A stretch of DNA of 64,000 nt from Macrolepiota albuminosa (GCA_027475525.1 JAMWFC010000059.1:62001-126000), one strand, 5' to 3'. Shown: positions 1-11,835, counted from the stretch's first letter. Numbers and translations: made by a program. The notes: generated from the sequence alone by a model not told the origin.

Positions 1-1
1 G

Positions 2-844
2 GGATATATACTGGATCTCTTGTCCACGTATAGCCTCCTTGATGCGGCTCCACTTTCTTTACCGTTACATGGTGATCTTCATGATCTTCCACAGCCGCCT
101 CCAAATGCCATTCCTGACGTTCCGGATGACGAAGTCAAAATTCATTTTCAGAGACTTGTCGGATCGATACTTTATTTGAGTCTCTGCACAAGACCGGACC
201 TAGCATTTACAGCCATGGCTTTGGGACAGTTCAATGCAAATCCGACCAGAGCACATTTACTTGCCGCGAAACGTGTCCTTCGTTACATCTCTGGAACCAG
301 AGATTTCGCTCTCGAATACAATTTCAATGATCCATTATCAGTTCCTCCTGCTCGACTTCTTTTACCCAAGGACTTTGGGGTTGTCGACGCTGATTGGGCA
401 TCCGACAAATCTACCCGACGAAGTGTTTCCGGCTACGCTTTCTTTCTCTATTCGAGTCTAATATCTTGGTCATCCACCAAACAACGAACAGTCGCTCTAT
501 CATCCACTGAAGCCGAATATATGGCCTTATCTCATGCGATCAGAGAAGCGATAGCTATTCGATTTTTGCTCACTTCACTCAATCTCCCTATACCACGCCC
601 TCTACCCATCTACTGTGACAACAAGAGCGCCTTAGACATCGCGACATCTGATTCAATTACATCTCGTTCGAAACATATCGACATCCGGTATCACTTTATT
701 CGCGATCAACTCAAGACTGGGTCTTTTTCCGCCTCTTGGATTTCTACTTCCGACATGATCGCTGATATTCTTACCAAGCCTCTGCCAAAGGTTTTACATT
801 ACAAGTTCATTCCTGCTCTTGGCCTTGTCTCCAGATCAACTTAA
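2..844 (+). CDS. Ty1/copia pol, C-terminal RT and RNase H (5' partial)
   Basis: This is the end of a copia polyprotein; the frame is open to the window edge, so the 5' part lies outside. It starts in the RT tail (GYILDLLSTYSLL, then QRLVGSILYLSLCTRPDLAFTA) and runs through the RNase H domain, which would degrade the RNA strand during reverse transcription. Visible RNase H residues are the Asp of DADWAS, the SSTEAEYMA motif, the Asp of CDNKSALD, and the terminal HIDIRYHFIRD and DILTKPL motifs. No stops or frameshifts are seen in this part. It is followed 36 bp downstream by a polypurine-like tract and an LTR start. The same family, more decayed, lies inverted at 2322-5800. Confidence 0.9.
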   Translation, partial: GYILDLLSTYSLLDAAPLSLPLHGDLHDLPQPPPNAIPDVPDDEVKIHFQRLVGSILYLSLCTRPDLAFTAMALGQFNANPTRAHLLAAKRVLRYISGTRDFALEYNFNDPLSVPPARLLLPKDFGVVDADWASDKSTRRSVSGYAFFLYSSLISWSSTKQRTVALSSTEAEYMALSHAIREAIAIRFLLTSLNLPIPRPLPIYCDNKSALDIATSDSITSRSKHIDIRYHFIRDQLKTGSFSASWISTSDMIADILTKPLPKVLHYKFIPALGLVSRST

Positions 845-880
845 AATTTTTCTTTTCATTACCACGCTCACTTCCTCACT

Positions 881-1000
881 GATGGGGTTGTGTTGACCGA
901 ATGGGTTATTTGTCTCAGTATCGTCCATATCACGTGTTCTTAGCATACATTTGAGTTGTCGCCACTCTACACCTTCAGTTGTTACCACTTCGTGTTTGAC
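881..1000 (+). repeat. Polypurine tract and start of copia 3' LTR
   Basis: GATGGGGTTG at 881-890 is directly followed by TGTTGACC at 891, a normal polypurine tract/LTR junction just after the pol stop. The same 19 bp (880-898) occurs inverted at 2322-2340 next to the other copia pol. I cannot place the LTR's 3' end, because no second copy is in the window and the two copia copies diverge right after the shared start. The end given is nominal. Confidence 0.55.
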
Positions 1001-1562
1001 ACTGACGGTGTAAGTGTCTTCAATTATTGTTATCTTGATATTGCATTACTTACACTTATGGTTACTAGTACGAATTGTTCCACCTCTGTATTTCTCATTT
1101 TCAGTGACTAGGGCTAGAGTGGTGGCAAACTCTCTTAGCCCTTCAGAAACAAGGAGGTGCAAGCCATTGCAGATAATCTTACTTTGTTGTGTATATATTA
1201 TTGTTGGTGTAGTTGATAAGACTTACGAAGCAGTCAACCATGCTATCTTGAAGTGAAAGCATTTCCCAAACCTTCAGAGGGGACTTTGCATTGAGGTTAT
1301 GGCAGTCTTGCAGGATTAGCTGCTTTTGACTCTTTACTCAAGCAGGACTGCTGCACCGCATCTTTCTCTATTTTTTTTGTAGACTGCTGTTTTTGTCTTA
1401 TGACTTGGTTCCATTACTACATGTACCATGTATGGCTAATATATTTGGGTCATTTCCCTGTTCTTTGTGTCATATACTACCAGAAAAACCCACTTGCTGT
1501 GCATGGTAGCACTCTATGGATTCCTCATCATAAACAATGTTAACTTTCAACTAGTTCTGTTA
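1001..1562. other. Unassigned stretch between copia LTR and MITE
   Basis: It probably includes the rest of the copia LTR. The reading frames are short and show no recognisable domain. The sequence becomes AT-rich towards the MITE. I see no gene here. Confidence 0.4.
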
Positions 1563-1777
1563 CAGTGGCTCAAAAAACTGTCCCAATGTTTCATACTTTT
1601 TAAAAAATGACATTGGCATGAAGGATGGGAAGTACTTAAAATCCTGATTAAATCATGTAACATACTATGGCATCATGGCTACAAAATGAATTTAGGTTTA
1701 TGTAATCAAGATCAAAACTGATAGAGCAATAGCCATTTTAAAATATTCACTCATTGGGACAGTTTTTTGAGCCACTG
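1563..1777. mobile_element. Tc1/mariner-type MITE, 215 bp
   Basis: Perfect 26-bp terminal inverted repeats lie at 1563-1588 and 1752-1777, starting CAGTGGCTCAAAA. They are flanked on both sides by TA (1561-1562 and 1778-1779), the target duplication of Tc1/mariner transposases. The interior (about 160 bp) is AT-rich and codes for nothing, so the element is non-autonomous and would need a transposase supplied elsewhere. It sits just upstream of a gag relic. Confidence 0.85.
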
Positions 1778-1786
1778 TATCCCGGG

Positions 1787-2222
1787 CAGAAAACCAATTC
1801 CCACGCACACCAGCAGTGGAGGAAGCTCCAGAGGAGGTGATTGAGTCGTCAAGTGACAACGATGCCGGAGCAGAGGAGCAGCAGCTGAAAACCGTGTACA
1901 CCGTGCACTTGCAGTGTTCTGGGACTTGCACCCAGAGGTGATGAAATACACCACCCAAGCACGACTTGAGCGCTACGCGTCAGCACATATAGTAGCACTT
2001 AGACGACAAGGGCACAAAGTGCCCAATGTATTCAGTACAAAATATACTGATTTGATGGTGAGAGTGCTCACTATTGAGCTGCAAATGTATGTGCAGCAAA
2101 AGGCCATATGGCAATCGGGGGCCTCAACCCCCTGGAGCCACACGTCTGAGGAATGCTTGGCACGGCGCAATCAAGACGTTGGAATCAAGCTAGTGGAGGC
2201 ACTAGCACGGGCGCAGGAATGA
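1787..2222 (+). pseudogene. Ty3/gypsy family A-like gag fragment
   Basis: The first part reads as an acidic linker (EEVIESSSDNDAGAEEQQ). After a frame change near 1910 comes a helical gag segment starting MKYTTQARLERYASAHI and ending VEALARAQE. It aligns by eye with the gag start of the family A elements at 14757 and 35311: STQKRL / TTQARL, LFVRIFELEM / LMVRVLTIELQM, MELLNAP / VEALARA. No zinc knuckle or pol follows; the sequence runs into the inverted copia LTR near 2329. It is therefore an isolated remnant of a diverged relative of family A. Confidence 0.65.
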
Positions 2223-2321
2223 GTTTAGGTAGTAGTAAACCACTGAGGCTGTAAGTAAATCATCGACGGATGATGTGGCTTGATTCACGTGATTGATCGG
2301 AAGCGCGGAAAGAGAGACTAA

Positions 2322-2340
2322 GGTCAACACAACCCCATCA
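2322..2340 (-). repeat. Polypurine tract and LTR start of inverted copia
   Basis: Read on the minus strand this is TGATGGGGTTG followed by TGTTGACC, matching the junction at 880-898. It marks the 3' end of the minus-strand copia pol; the 3' LTR would run down from 2329, but its far end is not identifiable. Confidence 0.6.
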
Positions 2341-2370
2341 GCGCTGTAGTGAGATCAAAGGCAAGAAAAA

Positions 2371-5300
2371 CTAGCGAGAGACAAGACCAAGTTGTGCAAC
2401 AAATCGGTCATGAAGTAGACGAGAAAGAGGTTTGGTAAGTATATCTGCAGCCATGTTGTCGGTAGGGACCCAGATCGGTTCAAAAGAACCCGAGGAAATA
2501 TGGTCTCGTATAAAGTGGTGGCGAATGTCGATATGCTTAGAACGTGAAGTTGTTGAGTCAGATTTGGCAATGTCGATTGTACTTTTATTGTCACAAAGGA
2601 TCGGAAATGGACTTGGAATCGGAAGACGAAGAGAGGTCAATAATAGACAAATCCAGATAGCTTCTCGCATTGCATGAGACATCGACATATATTCTGCTTT
2701 GGTGGATGACAAGGCAACAGTTCGTTGACGGACAGAGGACCATGATACAAGGCTGGAGTAGAGGAAAAAAGCATAGCCAGAAACGCTGCGTCGAGTATTA
2801 GGGTCCGAAGCCCAGTCGGCATCTACGAAACCACATCCAGTTGGAAGGAACAGTCGGACCGGTTGAATATCAGAAGGTGTTGAGAAATTGTATTCCAATG
2901 CGAAATCCATGGTACCTGCCAAGTAACGAAGAACTCCCTTCGCTGCAAGTAAATGACCACGAGTTGGTTTTGAATTAAACTGTCCAAGACTCATTGCAGT
3001 GAACGCTAGGTCAGGACGTGTACACAAGCTGAGATATAATATCGAGCCAACTAGACGTTGATAATGAGTCTTTATGTCATCATCATTGATATCTGGGAGT
3101 GAATTCGGGGAGGATCCGGAATGGAATGGAGAGGATGATGAAGCGGTACAGCCGACGTCTTGGCGTTGAGTAAATTATAATTGGTGAGAAGATCGGTTAT
3201 ATAGCCTTTTTGTGAAAGCCAGATTTTACGTTGTTTTCTATCACGATCAACTCTGATACCCAGGTATAAAGAAGTAGCACCTGAGTCGACAACTTCGAAA
3301 TGCTTGTTGAGTTCTCTAATTAGCCAGTCGTATAATGGAGCGGAATTAGTGGCATTTAAGCCATCATCGACGTGGATGCAAATCACTATGAAAAGTGCCG
3401 TGCCATCAGAAGGCATGGGTATAGTAGGATCAGGGGGACTGTCAAAGTGGCCGATAAAAACCGCATGATCAACTTCACAACGTGTGAGGCCAAGACTTTC
3501 AAGAACTTGTCGTAGTATGGTATACCATTCGTGTGACGATTGTTTTAGGCCGTAAAGAGCTCGTAACAAGCGATACAAAATTGAAGGGTCAGTTTCAGGG
3601 AAACCTGGCACTTGCTTGCAATAAACTTCATGCGAGAGCGGTGCATTCAAAAAAGCAGTTTTGACATCGAAAGTGAACAAATGTAGATCATTCCTCGCTG
3701 CGTAAGCAAGAGTTATTCGAATACTCGTCATCTTCGCAACCGGCGCATAGGTGGTTCCATAGTCCTCTGGTCGTTGGCTAAAGCCTTGAGCAACCAAACG
3801 AGCTTTCTCCTTACCACGTAGAATTTCTCCATCGGCACCAAATTTGTATGCGTAAACCCAATGAACACCAATAGGTTTACGGCCAGGTGGGAGAGGTGTT
3901 ATTTGGAAAACACCCTGCGATCGTAAGCTGTCCATTTCACGTTGCATTGCTCTGTGCCATACATCAGCATCAGGTCGTCGTATGGCTTCATTGTAGTGGT
4001 CAGGTGCTCTCGATAAATTTAAAGGACGTGTAGTCTTGAACGGCAAGGGATCTGGACCATAAGTCGTATAAGCTTTGAACTCCCCTATAACAGCTCGTTC
4101 GAGGAAAGAAGAATCTTCAAAAGGTTGAATGAACATTGTCGTTGCGAGGAAAGAGGTAAAGTCTTTAATAGCTGCCAAATTCTGCTCCGGTAAGATCTTG
4201 CGAGCATCCTGGCGTGATCGCAACTGAATAAGTCGATTGTTGCGAGCCACAACTTCGTCATTATAGAGTTGACCCTTCTCAGTTAGCTTGATTTCTCAGC
4301 GTGGACGAGGCTTGGGGGACAAGGGCAAAGAAGCTGAGGATGAATTGATAAGAGAATTGTCTGATGGAGGAACTGGTGGTGCCGAAGTAGGACGATAAAT
4401 TGAGTCTGGTTGTGATGTCGAAGAACAAGGAGTATCAGAAGGTGTTGGATCATCTTGCAATGGTAGGGGAGGGGAACAGGAATGGTGGCGGATGTTATTG
4501 GGTCGCAAAGAACCTGGCACGGATTCATCGAAGATTACGTCCCGAGAAAAGAAGTATTTTCCATTCAAATCACGAACACGCCATCCAATGCGGTTCTCAT
4601 CATAACCGACAAATATCGCTTCAAATCGGCGCCCCGATCCCTTGTTACGGATTTCATTTGGGTACAAAACATAGCAACGGCAACCCCAGACCCGCAGGTG
4701 GGAAAGATCAGGTTTCTTTTTCTCCATGATCTCATAAGGTGTAACAAGGGAAGGTAAAGTTGAGGTTGGTAGTCGGTTCCGAAGGTATTGTGCTGTTAGA
4801 ATTGCATCGCCAAGAAAAGACATCGGTAAACCAGACCAGGCCATCATGGCCTGTGCCGTGTCTTCAAGAGTACGTATATAGCGTTCTGCTTTGCCATTTT
4901 GCTGGTGCGCATACGGAGCGGTATTCTGATGAGTGATTCCTCGTGAAATAAAGTAGTCTTGGAGATCACCAGAGACAAACTCCTTTGCATTATCAGAACG
5001 AACAGTCATCACTCTGTTTCCAGACTTTAGTTCCCAATTGGCTTCCACTTGTTTGAAATGCTTAGTAGCTTGACTCCTCATAGACAGCAAGGCTGTGCTA
5101 CCGAAATTGGAATAATCGTCGAGAATTGAGTGGAAATGATTTGAACGGCCATTGGAAAATAACACAGGGAACGGTCCACATGAGTCCATATGCAGAAGCT
5201 CACAAACAGCGGACGCTCGATGTTGAAGATGGTCAAAAGGACGGGCCGGTCTTTTCCCCATTATGCAAGGTATACAGTGATCATCTCTAAGTTGCCCAAC

Positions 5301-5800
5301 GTAGTCAACCCCATTAGCGTAGTTCTTTGTTAACATGTCCTTGGTCGTATCTCGTCCAGGATGTCCTAAACGCGCATGCCATAACGCTGGCGTGACTTCG
5401 ATGCGAGGAAAAGAAGAACGAAGTACAGCAGGAAACAACACATGAGGGATCTGTGGTTCCGAAGAAGGGAGGACGAAATCACAGAACAAGAATGAAAGAC
5501 GTTCCATGGAGGGAGGGATTTGTTGTCGGAAAGAATATAGATGTAGAATCTTTTTCAAAAACAAGTTTAAGATCATTTTCAACCATTGACCCCACCAATA
5601 ATAGATTTATGGGGACGTCCGGCGCATGGAGACAATCTTTTAAGGTAATCACAACATGTTGTCCATTCACATGGGTACGAAAACGAGCTTCACCACGAGC
5701 TATTGTGGACAGAATACCACAGTTTGCTGTTCCTACTGGGGTAGCACCTTTTTCATTGTAAGTCCAGAAATATCTTTTGTCCCGAAGAATATGGATGGTG
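2371..5800 (-). pseudogene. Ty1/copia gag-pol remnant (PR end, INT, RT, RNase H)
   Basis: The reading order on the minus strand is end of protease (about 5800-5490), GAG-pre-integrase (ALWHARLGHPGRD), integrase core with D of MDSCGP, D of RSDNAKEF and E of NGKAERYIRT, then RT with FDVKTAFLNAPL and the HVDD active site, then RNase H with DADWASDP and CDNKSTID. The frame is broken at least three times: a frameshift near 5480, an in-frame TGA near 4293-4295 where the flanks are collinear, and a frameshift near 3110. RNase H has SSTKAEYM where the copy at the window start has SSTEAEYM. The 5' end (gag, protease Asp, 5' LTR) is lost at about 5765-5800, where it abuts plus-strand sequence of another element. 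Not functional as it stands. Confidence 0.9.
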
Positions 5801-7140
5801 CATATTGGCTGGGAGATAACGGGTACGATGTATCCGCAGAGTCATCATTCCTCCGCAATGCGGAGGCAGTCGTCCTCATCTGTCGGATGATGGACGACAT
5901 GGATCACATGCGCGCTCAGCGCAAGACTGATCTCCTTGCCCTTATCGGCTGCTCGTAAGCGGCAGACTACACCCCCGAGTCGGGACACCGACTCCAGCAA
6001 AAGGGCGCGTCAGCAAGGAGTGGAGGACGCGCCCTTCCGCTCGACTAAGTCGAGCGTTGCTGCCCCCGGCCAGGAGGCCGGCCTAGGATGGGACATCCTT
6101 CCCTATGAGGATGTGCCTGCTCCAGCCGCCCCTCAGCTTATCCAGCGCCTCGCCAGCGGCGTGTCTGAAGTCGCATCGTCGCGACCAGTATCCGTGGTCT
6201 CCACCACACACTCTGGGGAGCAGAGTTCCTGGGGCGTGAGCACACGCCCCACTGAGGCTAAGGCCTCACAACCCCGAAAGGATCGTCGGGGTAAGAACCC
6301 GGAAGGGCACACATACGTGAACCTGCACTTCCCCGAGGATGCCCCGAAAGGGGCCCCAGGGGCCAACATCCCCTTCTTACCCGCAATACTGGTAGAGGGC
6401 CCGCCAGCCCGACTCCCGTGGTGTGTGAGGGCTATGGACCCACGACCTGACAAGTCGGAACCGGAGAGGCTGCCATCCCCTCCCTCCGATGACAATTGGT
6501 ATGAGGAGCCTGAAGAGGCTCGTATGGAATCTCCTGTGCCGCATGAGATGGCAGCACAACGTATGGCGCGTGAACGGCGCAACAGCAATCGACGAGCCAA
6601 GTTGGAGCGTTGGGCGCAGAACAGCGCCAAACGAGGGGCCGCCCTCCTTGAGGACGAAACCAGGCGCATCCCTGATGCGCTCGGTGTGGTGATCTACCGC
6701 GATCACACTATTGAGCGCCAGAACTCATTCTTTGGTGCGGGGTTGGCTCCCCAGTTCTATTGGTCGCCAGTGACCAATACCATCTTCGTCGGGCAAGAAG
6801 CCCGCGCAGCCAGGGCTTTCAAGGCCGATAAAGAGGGCAACGCCGCAGCGACGCCCCACAACAGTAAGGTGTACCAAGTGGCACCTCGCGGGTTCCCCCG
6901 CAGCCCTTGAGAAGTCCGCAGACTTCATGCACTGGTGAACAACCAGTTTACGCCAATTTGTCAGCGTCAGTTGGGCTACCTTTTGCTCAACGAATTCAAG
7001 CGGGTGGCTCTAAACTGCCACCCTACGGCCCGAGACAGAGCTATGTCTCATCTACTCGACGAGGTCGAGTATAGGACTATCGCGGTACCCTTCGTGAGTC
7101 CAGAGGAGCGGGAGAACGTCCTGCGAATGATTGTGCTACC
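5797..7140 (+). pseudogene. Unrecognised transposon-borne protein (ORF1 family), diverged copy
   Basis: I do not recognise a known domain. A short helical start (SFLRNAEAVVLICRMMDD) shifts frame near 5935 into a 324-codon frame ending at 6910. The middle is Pro/Ser/charge-rich with a basic KR-rich helix, followed by IPDALGVVIYRDHTIERQN and a segment ending YQVAPRGFPRSP. After another frame change the text resumes as a helix containing QRQLGYLLLNEFK. Each segment aligns in order with the minus-strand ORF1 at 31240-32955 (SFLQDSLAVMVMEGLLDQ, IPDGLGVKVWGPLDIKRMN, HTPRGLPRTP, YMLITELQMF), so this is a distant broken copy of the protein carried by family A. It stops at about 7140 where gypsy RNase H sequence starts. 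Confidence 0.6.
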
Positions 7141-7186
7141 GCGGATTTATCGCCGCAGAGAAGGAGGGAAAATTGCCTTTGTCGGC

Positions 7187-8745
7187 GTACTTCACCATCC
7201 ACTATCGCCCCGGACGACTCGGAGCCAAACCCGACGCCCTCACTCGACGTCTGGACGTCTACCCCAAGAAGTCCTTCGAGGTAGAACGAAACACCTTCAA
7301 CCATCGCGTGGTAATCCCCCCCAAGCATCTGAATGCTGTACTGATCTTAAACGAGGAAGGAATCCTGAAGCAGATCCGGGACTCGCCCCGAGATAGCTAT
7401 TTTACCCGGCACGAGCCCCGGAGCCCCTCCCCCGGCAGACCCCCCCACGACCCCTCCTTCACCTTTTCCCCCGACAGCAAGCTGCTCCTCCGAGATGGCC
7501 ACATCTACGACCCAGAACACAAGAACATCCACCTTGACATCCTCTGGCAGCACCACAACCACAAGCTCCGGGGACACCCGGGAATACGTAAGACCCTCCA
7601 GCTCATCTCCCGCACTTACTTTTGGCCAGGGATGAAGAAGGATGTCACCCAGTACGTCTGAGCCTGCAAACCATGCCTCGGGCCAAAGTTCCCCGTCACA
7701 AGCCCCTGCCCATTGGGAGACACCCGTGGTCTTCCATCTCCATGGATCACATTGTCGAACTCCTTGAATCAGAGGGCTTTGATGCTGTCCTCGTCATTGT
7801 ATGCCGGCTCACAAAACAAGCCATCATCACACCACTGACGACACCCCGGGTTTTGCCCGACTTTTCCTGGAGCACGTGTTCTCGAAGCACGGACTCTCCA
7901 ACGACATTGTCTCTGATTGGGGCCCCCTCTTCATTTCGAAGTTCTGGACGTCCCTGTGCAAGGCCCTCAGTGTCCGCGTCAACCTTTCCACTGCGTACCA
8001 CTCGGAAACCAATGGACAAACCGAGCGGGTCAATCAGACCCTGGAACAGTACCTACAGATCTATGTGAACTACCTCCAAAATGACTGGCGCGCTGAACTC
8101 CCCCTCGCCAAGTTCACCTACAATAACACCCCCCACTCCGCCACGGGGGTATCCCCCTTCTTCGCCAATAAAGGGTACCACCCCCAGTTGACCCTATCTC
8201 TCCGGGATATCCCTGCCCACGCCGCCCACAAAGTCACCCATGACCTCTGGACCCTCCATGAGTTTATTTGGAACAAGATTGACATCGCCAACAAGGCCTA
8301 CTCTAAGCATGCCGACCCTCGACGAGAGGCCACCCCCGATTGGAACCCCGGGACCCTTGTCTGGCTCGACTGATGCAATCTCCGGACAAGGCGCCCCTCA
8401 GTGAAGCTCGATCATAAGTGTTTCGGCCCCTTCAAAATAACCCGGAAGGTGTCCTCGCATGCCTACCGCCTGGACCTCCCCTCAGGGCTACGAGGACTAT
8501 CCACGTCTGACTCCTCGAGAAGCACAACCCAGACCCCTTTCCGGGACACCGCCCCGAACGACCCCCTCCCTACAAGGTAGACAGTGAGTACCACTACAAG
8601 GTCAACCACATCCTCGACTCGCAGATGATCCGAGGACGACTGAACTACCTCGTGCAATGGACCGGCTATGGACCTGAGGACGACACCTGGGAACCCCAAG
8701 CAAACCTAAGGAATGCCCCCGACAAGCTCTGGCAGTTTCATCTCT
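7187..8745 (+). pseudogene. Ty3/gypsy family B: RNase H tail, integrase, chromodomain
   Basis: It starts in the RNase H tail (IHYRPGRLGAKPDALTRR), continues through the integrase zinc-binding region ([22 protein letters not shown]) and core (D of [10 protein letters not shown] of VSDWGPLF, E of NGQTERVNQ), the insertion module ATGVSPFFANKGYHP, and a chromodomain ([27 protein letters not shown]). Lesions include a TGA at about 7659-7661 inside the zinc region (an Arg position), a frameshift near 7850, a TGA after TLVWLD at 8373, and more breaks before the chromodomain. Downstream it is joined directly to protease sequence, out of normal gag-PR-RT-INT order, so a second partial copy is fused here. 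Confidence 0.88.
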
Positions 8746-8758
8746 GAAGGACCTCCTG

Positions 8759-9960
8759 GATGGGCCCCCACCATCTCCTAGGCTCCAGTCCTGCTTGTCC
8801 CAATCCTTTGTCATCAATGCCAGGTTGAACAGCGCCCCAGGACCGATATCAGCCCTTATTGACAGCGGAGCTATCAGAGTTTTCATCAGCGATGTCCTCA
8901 ACCTTCCCCACAACCCTCTCAACCAACCCCTCCACCTGCAACAGCTCAACGGCACCCCCTCCTCCTCCGGCCCCATCCAGAGGTCTCACTCAGGACATGT
9001 GACCCTGGACAATGGCTACAAATTCACCTCCAACTTCCTGGTCATGCAACTTCAGAAATTGACCCTGATGGTGCTAGGACTACCCTGGCTATGTGACATG
9101 AACCCCAACATCAACTGGAGAATGCTCACCATGACGTTCCTGGGGGCTGAGGACCACCCCACAACTGCCATGCACCTCCAGGCCCTGGAGAGCAACCCGA
9201 TGTCTGACACTCCAGGGGCTGCAGCCTCGCCCCTCATTCATATGCCCCTGACCACGCCCCCAACACCTGTTCAAACCTGCAAGGCCCCCAATCAACTTCC
9301 AAACATTCCTCAGAACAGGTACAAAGGACCAAACTACCTGGGCTAGTCTCAGACATGGGTCAAACCAGCTCCAACCTGTGAACCTGCCACTCCAATTGAC
9401 CCAAGCACACTCAATATTAGGATCATCAGAGCCACCCCCTTTGCCCACCTCATTCAGAACAGAACCCCCACGTTTCAGCTACATACATGCCATCTCTTCT
9501 GGAGGAACACCTATGAGGGGATGCTATTCCTCTGGAGAAGAAAACTGAGGAGCAGATCCTCTGAGAAGTAGTTCCCCCAGAGTACCATGAGTTCACTGAT
9601 GTATTCTCTGAAAGAGATGCTAAGGAGATTTTCCCTCACCACCCCTATGACCATATGATCAATCTTGAGGAGGGGACCACCTCCCCTTTCCGCAAGGTAT
9701 ACAACATGTCGATAGTCAAACTCTGGGCCCTCAAGGACTACTTCGATGAAATGCTTGAAAAGGGATTCATCCAACCCTCTGCCTCTGCCGACAGAGCTCC
9801 AGTTCTATTTGCCAAGAAGAAGGACGGCTCACTCCAACTCTGCATCAACTACTGGGAACTCAATAAAATCACCAAGAAGAACCGCTACCTGCTTCTACTC
9901 ATTGGCAATCTGGTTGATTGACTCCACAGTGCCAAGGTTTACATGAAAATTGACCTCCAC
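8759..9960 (+). pseudogene. Ty3/gypsy family B: protease and N-terminal RT
   Basis: The protease frame (8795-9346) has the aspartic active site LIDSGA and the C-terminal VLGLPWL motif, matching the second protease domain of the family B ORF at 49222-50718. A TAG ends it after KGPNYLG. RT resumes through [13 protein letters not shown], a segment ending [18 protein letters not shown], and [19 protein letters not shown], then TGA at 9919-9921, where the copy at 25709-28030 has CGA. RT is cut at 9960 by an insertion and resumes at 10535. Confidence 0.85.
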
Positions 9961-10534
9961 TGTCAGGTTCCACTGATGATGGGAGCCGGGTCCTTACTAG
10001 GCAGACTCAAAGTCTACAGGGAGTCTCCAGGTAACGGAGGACGAGTTCTGGAGTTTTTGATGAGGCGTGGGGTGGCTACAGAGTGCTGGAGTTTGTAGGG
10101 AAAGGTGGAACAGGATGAAGTGAGACTTTTAGAAGGCTGGGAGACTTGAAATGATGAGAAGATAGATTGAGTGGATGTAAAAAATAGACAAGAAAGTATA
10201 GAGATGTGGTTATAGCAATATCAAGACTGAGGAGACGGGCTACTGACTATGGAGTAAATACTTGGGCTGGGTAAGCTCTGGGTTGACTGGATGAGGTCTG
10301 GGGATGCGCCCTCTGTGGCTAGCTCTGTGCAATGTATTGTTTGGGTGTGGGTCCTGTGCGGTGTATGGTCTGGGTACAGGTGTGGCATTTTCCAGGTCGA
10401 TCATCAGGTGCTGGTGGTGAACCTGTGAGGGAGGGGGTTGGGCGGGCCTGGGCTTGGGATGTGTTCCCAGGTCCCAGGATTGGAGTTGGGGCTGTGGTTG
10501 GGATGTGTTCCCAGGTCCCGAAGTTGGAGTTGGG
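9961..10534. repeat. Insertion in RT with LTR-like start and 44-bp tandem repeat
   Basis: About 574 bp interrupt the RT between IDL and YNNV; intact family B RT is continuous here (26362-26390). The insertion begins TGTCAGGTTCC, as family B LTRs do when read on the minus strand, but then diverges and shows no matching LTR end, so it is probably a truncated relative. Its right end has two copies, 44 bp apart (from 10454 and 10498), of a unit containing GGGATGTGTTCCCAGGTCCC. No coding potential is recognised. Confidence 0.45.
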
Positions 10535-10817
10535 CTACAACAACGTTTGCATCGCCCTGGAACATGAGTGGAAAACCATGTTCTGCATGCAGTATGGTCT
10601 GTTTGAGTACCTTGTAATGCCTTTCAGAATAACTAACTCCTCCGCCACATTCCAATACTTCATAAACAACATCTTCCACAACATGAGCGATGTCTTTGTG
10701 ATCATCTATCTGAACGACATCCTCATCTACTCCAACTCAAAGGAGGACCACCAGAAGCACGTCCAACAAGTCCTTGAATGGCTCTGGGAGCACAACCTCT
10801 ATGCTCAAAGGCACCCT
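10535..10817 (+). pseudogene. Family B RT palm fragment with mutated active site
   Basis: The RT frame resumes ([36 protein letters not shown]) and reaches the catalytic loop, which reads IYLNDILIYS instead of the usual Y-L-D-D. The first catalytic Asp is Asn, a G-to-A change. After HNLYAQ the sequence jumps to the 3' untranslated region seen after the chromodomain at about 27960, so RNase H, integrase and chromodomain are deleted. Confidence 0.8.
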
Positions 10818-11179
10818 TGACAAACTCCAGGACTTCTGGCAACAGCACCCAGAAAATGACCCTCCCAGGCACAGAACTCACAGACGGCAGTAGTGGGCAT
10901 AACCTCTGCCTCTGGGCTTAATAGAGATTCAACTCCCACATATATTTTCTGCTCTCCCTCTTTCTACTTTTCTAATACTCTTGACAAAGACCAACAATTC
11001 CCACAGTAGCACCCTGGAGTCGGGGCAAGGTACCCATCTCTAGCTTTTTGCCATATTACTTACATTACTTTTTTTGGCCCTGGGAGGCTAAGTATATATA
11101 TTTTCTATAACTACACTACTCTACAGCATAGGTACAATGACAAGAAAAAGGAAAGAAATCCATGGGAAAGGACCTCCTA
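10818..11179 (+). other. Family B 3' untranslated region
   Basis: It is collinear with 27965-28330 (shared CAGACGGCAGTAGTGGGCAT and AAGTATATA stretches), the sequence between chromodomain and LTR in the other family B copy. No gene is seen. Confidence 0.6.
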
Positions 11180-11835
11180 GTGCTGGGGCCCCAGACCTCC
11201 CTCTCCCCCCACCTCACACGGACCCCAGAATCAATTGCCATCAAACCATGATCAATGATTGGATCATGCTGCCCACTTCTGGGCTATCATGCATCACACA
11301 TCATAACTCCCTCCACGCCAATTGATTGCATGCCCCACACGTGCAATCCCAGTATACAGTTCCCCTTCCGCTACTCAATGCCTCCCAGAACTTATTCCAG
11401 ACACCCCAGAACCCCAGAGACCCAGACCTGGCCCCGTAGTACTTATAGTGTAGTTCCCCGTTGTATTTGCTAGTCTTGATATTACACTTGTTTGCTTGTG
11501 TACCCTTTAACTGACTGGTATGCCTGATTGGTATGCTTTGACTAGCATGCTCAAATTGTTTCCGTGCTTCTAAGACTGGTACGCACTTCACAGCCTAAAC
11601 TTTACTAACCAGGTCTTGTTTTAGAACCTCTGGTTCTCGACTCAACTCAAACCCTCTTAACTCTTTGCCTCCACCCAATCCCTGGACTAAGTCTCCTATC
11701 CCAGAAATCCCCTATTTGCGTCTTGAACCCTGGAAGCTCAGTTCAGAGTTCCAGACACCCGAGTGCACGTAGATCAAGTCTGCCTTGTAAAGGCATTGCT
11801 TTTCCAGAAAGCCCCCAATTCAGCAGAACCTGACA
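11180..11835 (+). repeat. Family B LTR (5' part diverged)
   Basis: On the plus strand it ends CAGCAGAACCTGACA at 11835 and matches the reverse complement of the 780-bp LTR at 52871-53650, for example ATCAATTGCCATCA, CTCCCTCCACG and CCAATTCAGCAGAACC. The first roughly 100 bp are too diverged to place the start exactly. It abuts a minus-strand relic of the family A extra protein. Confidence 0.65.

Noticed and set aside
2371..3027. Claim that the copia RNase H is dead because of SSTKAEYM
   Set aside because: The changed Glu may not be the metal-binding one (the next Glu is kept); frameshifts already disable the ORF.
9961..10534. Solo family B LTR in RT
   Set aside because: Only the first about 11 bp match; no LTR end and no target duplication.
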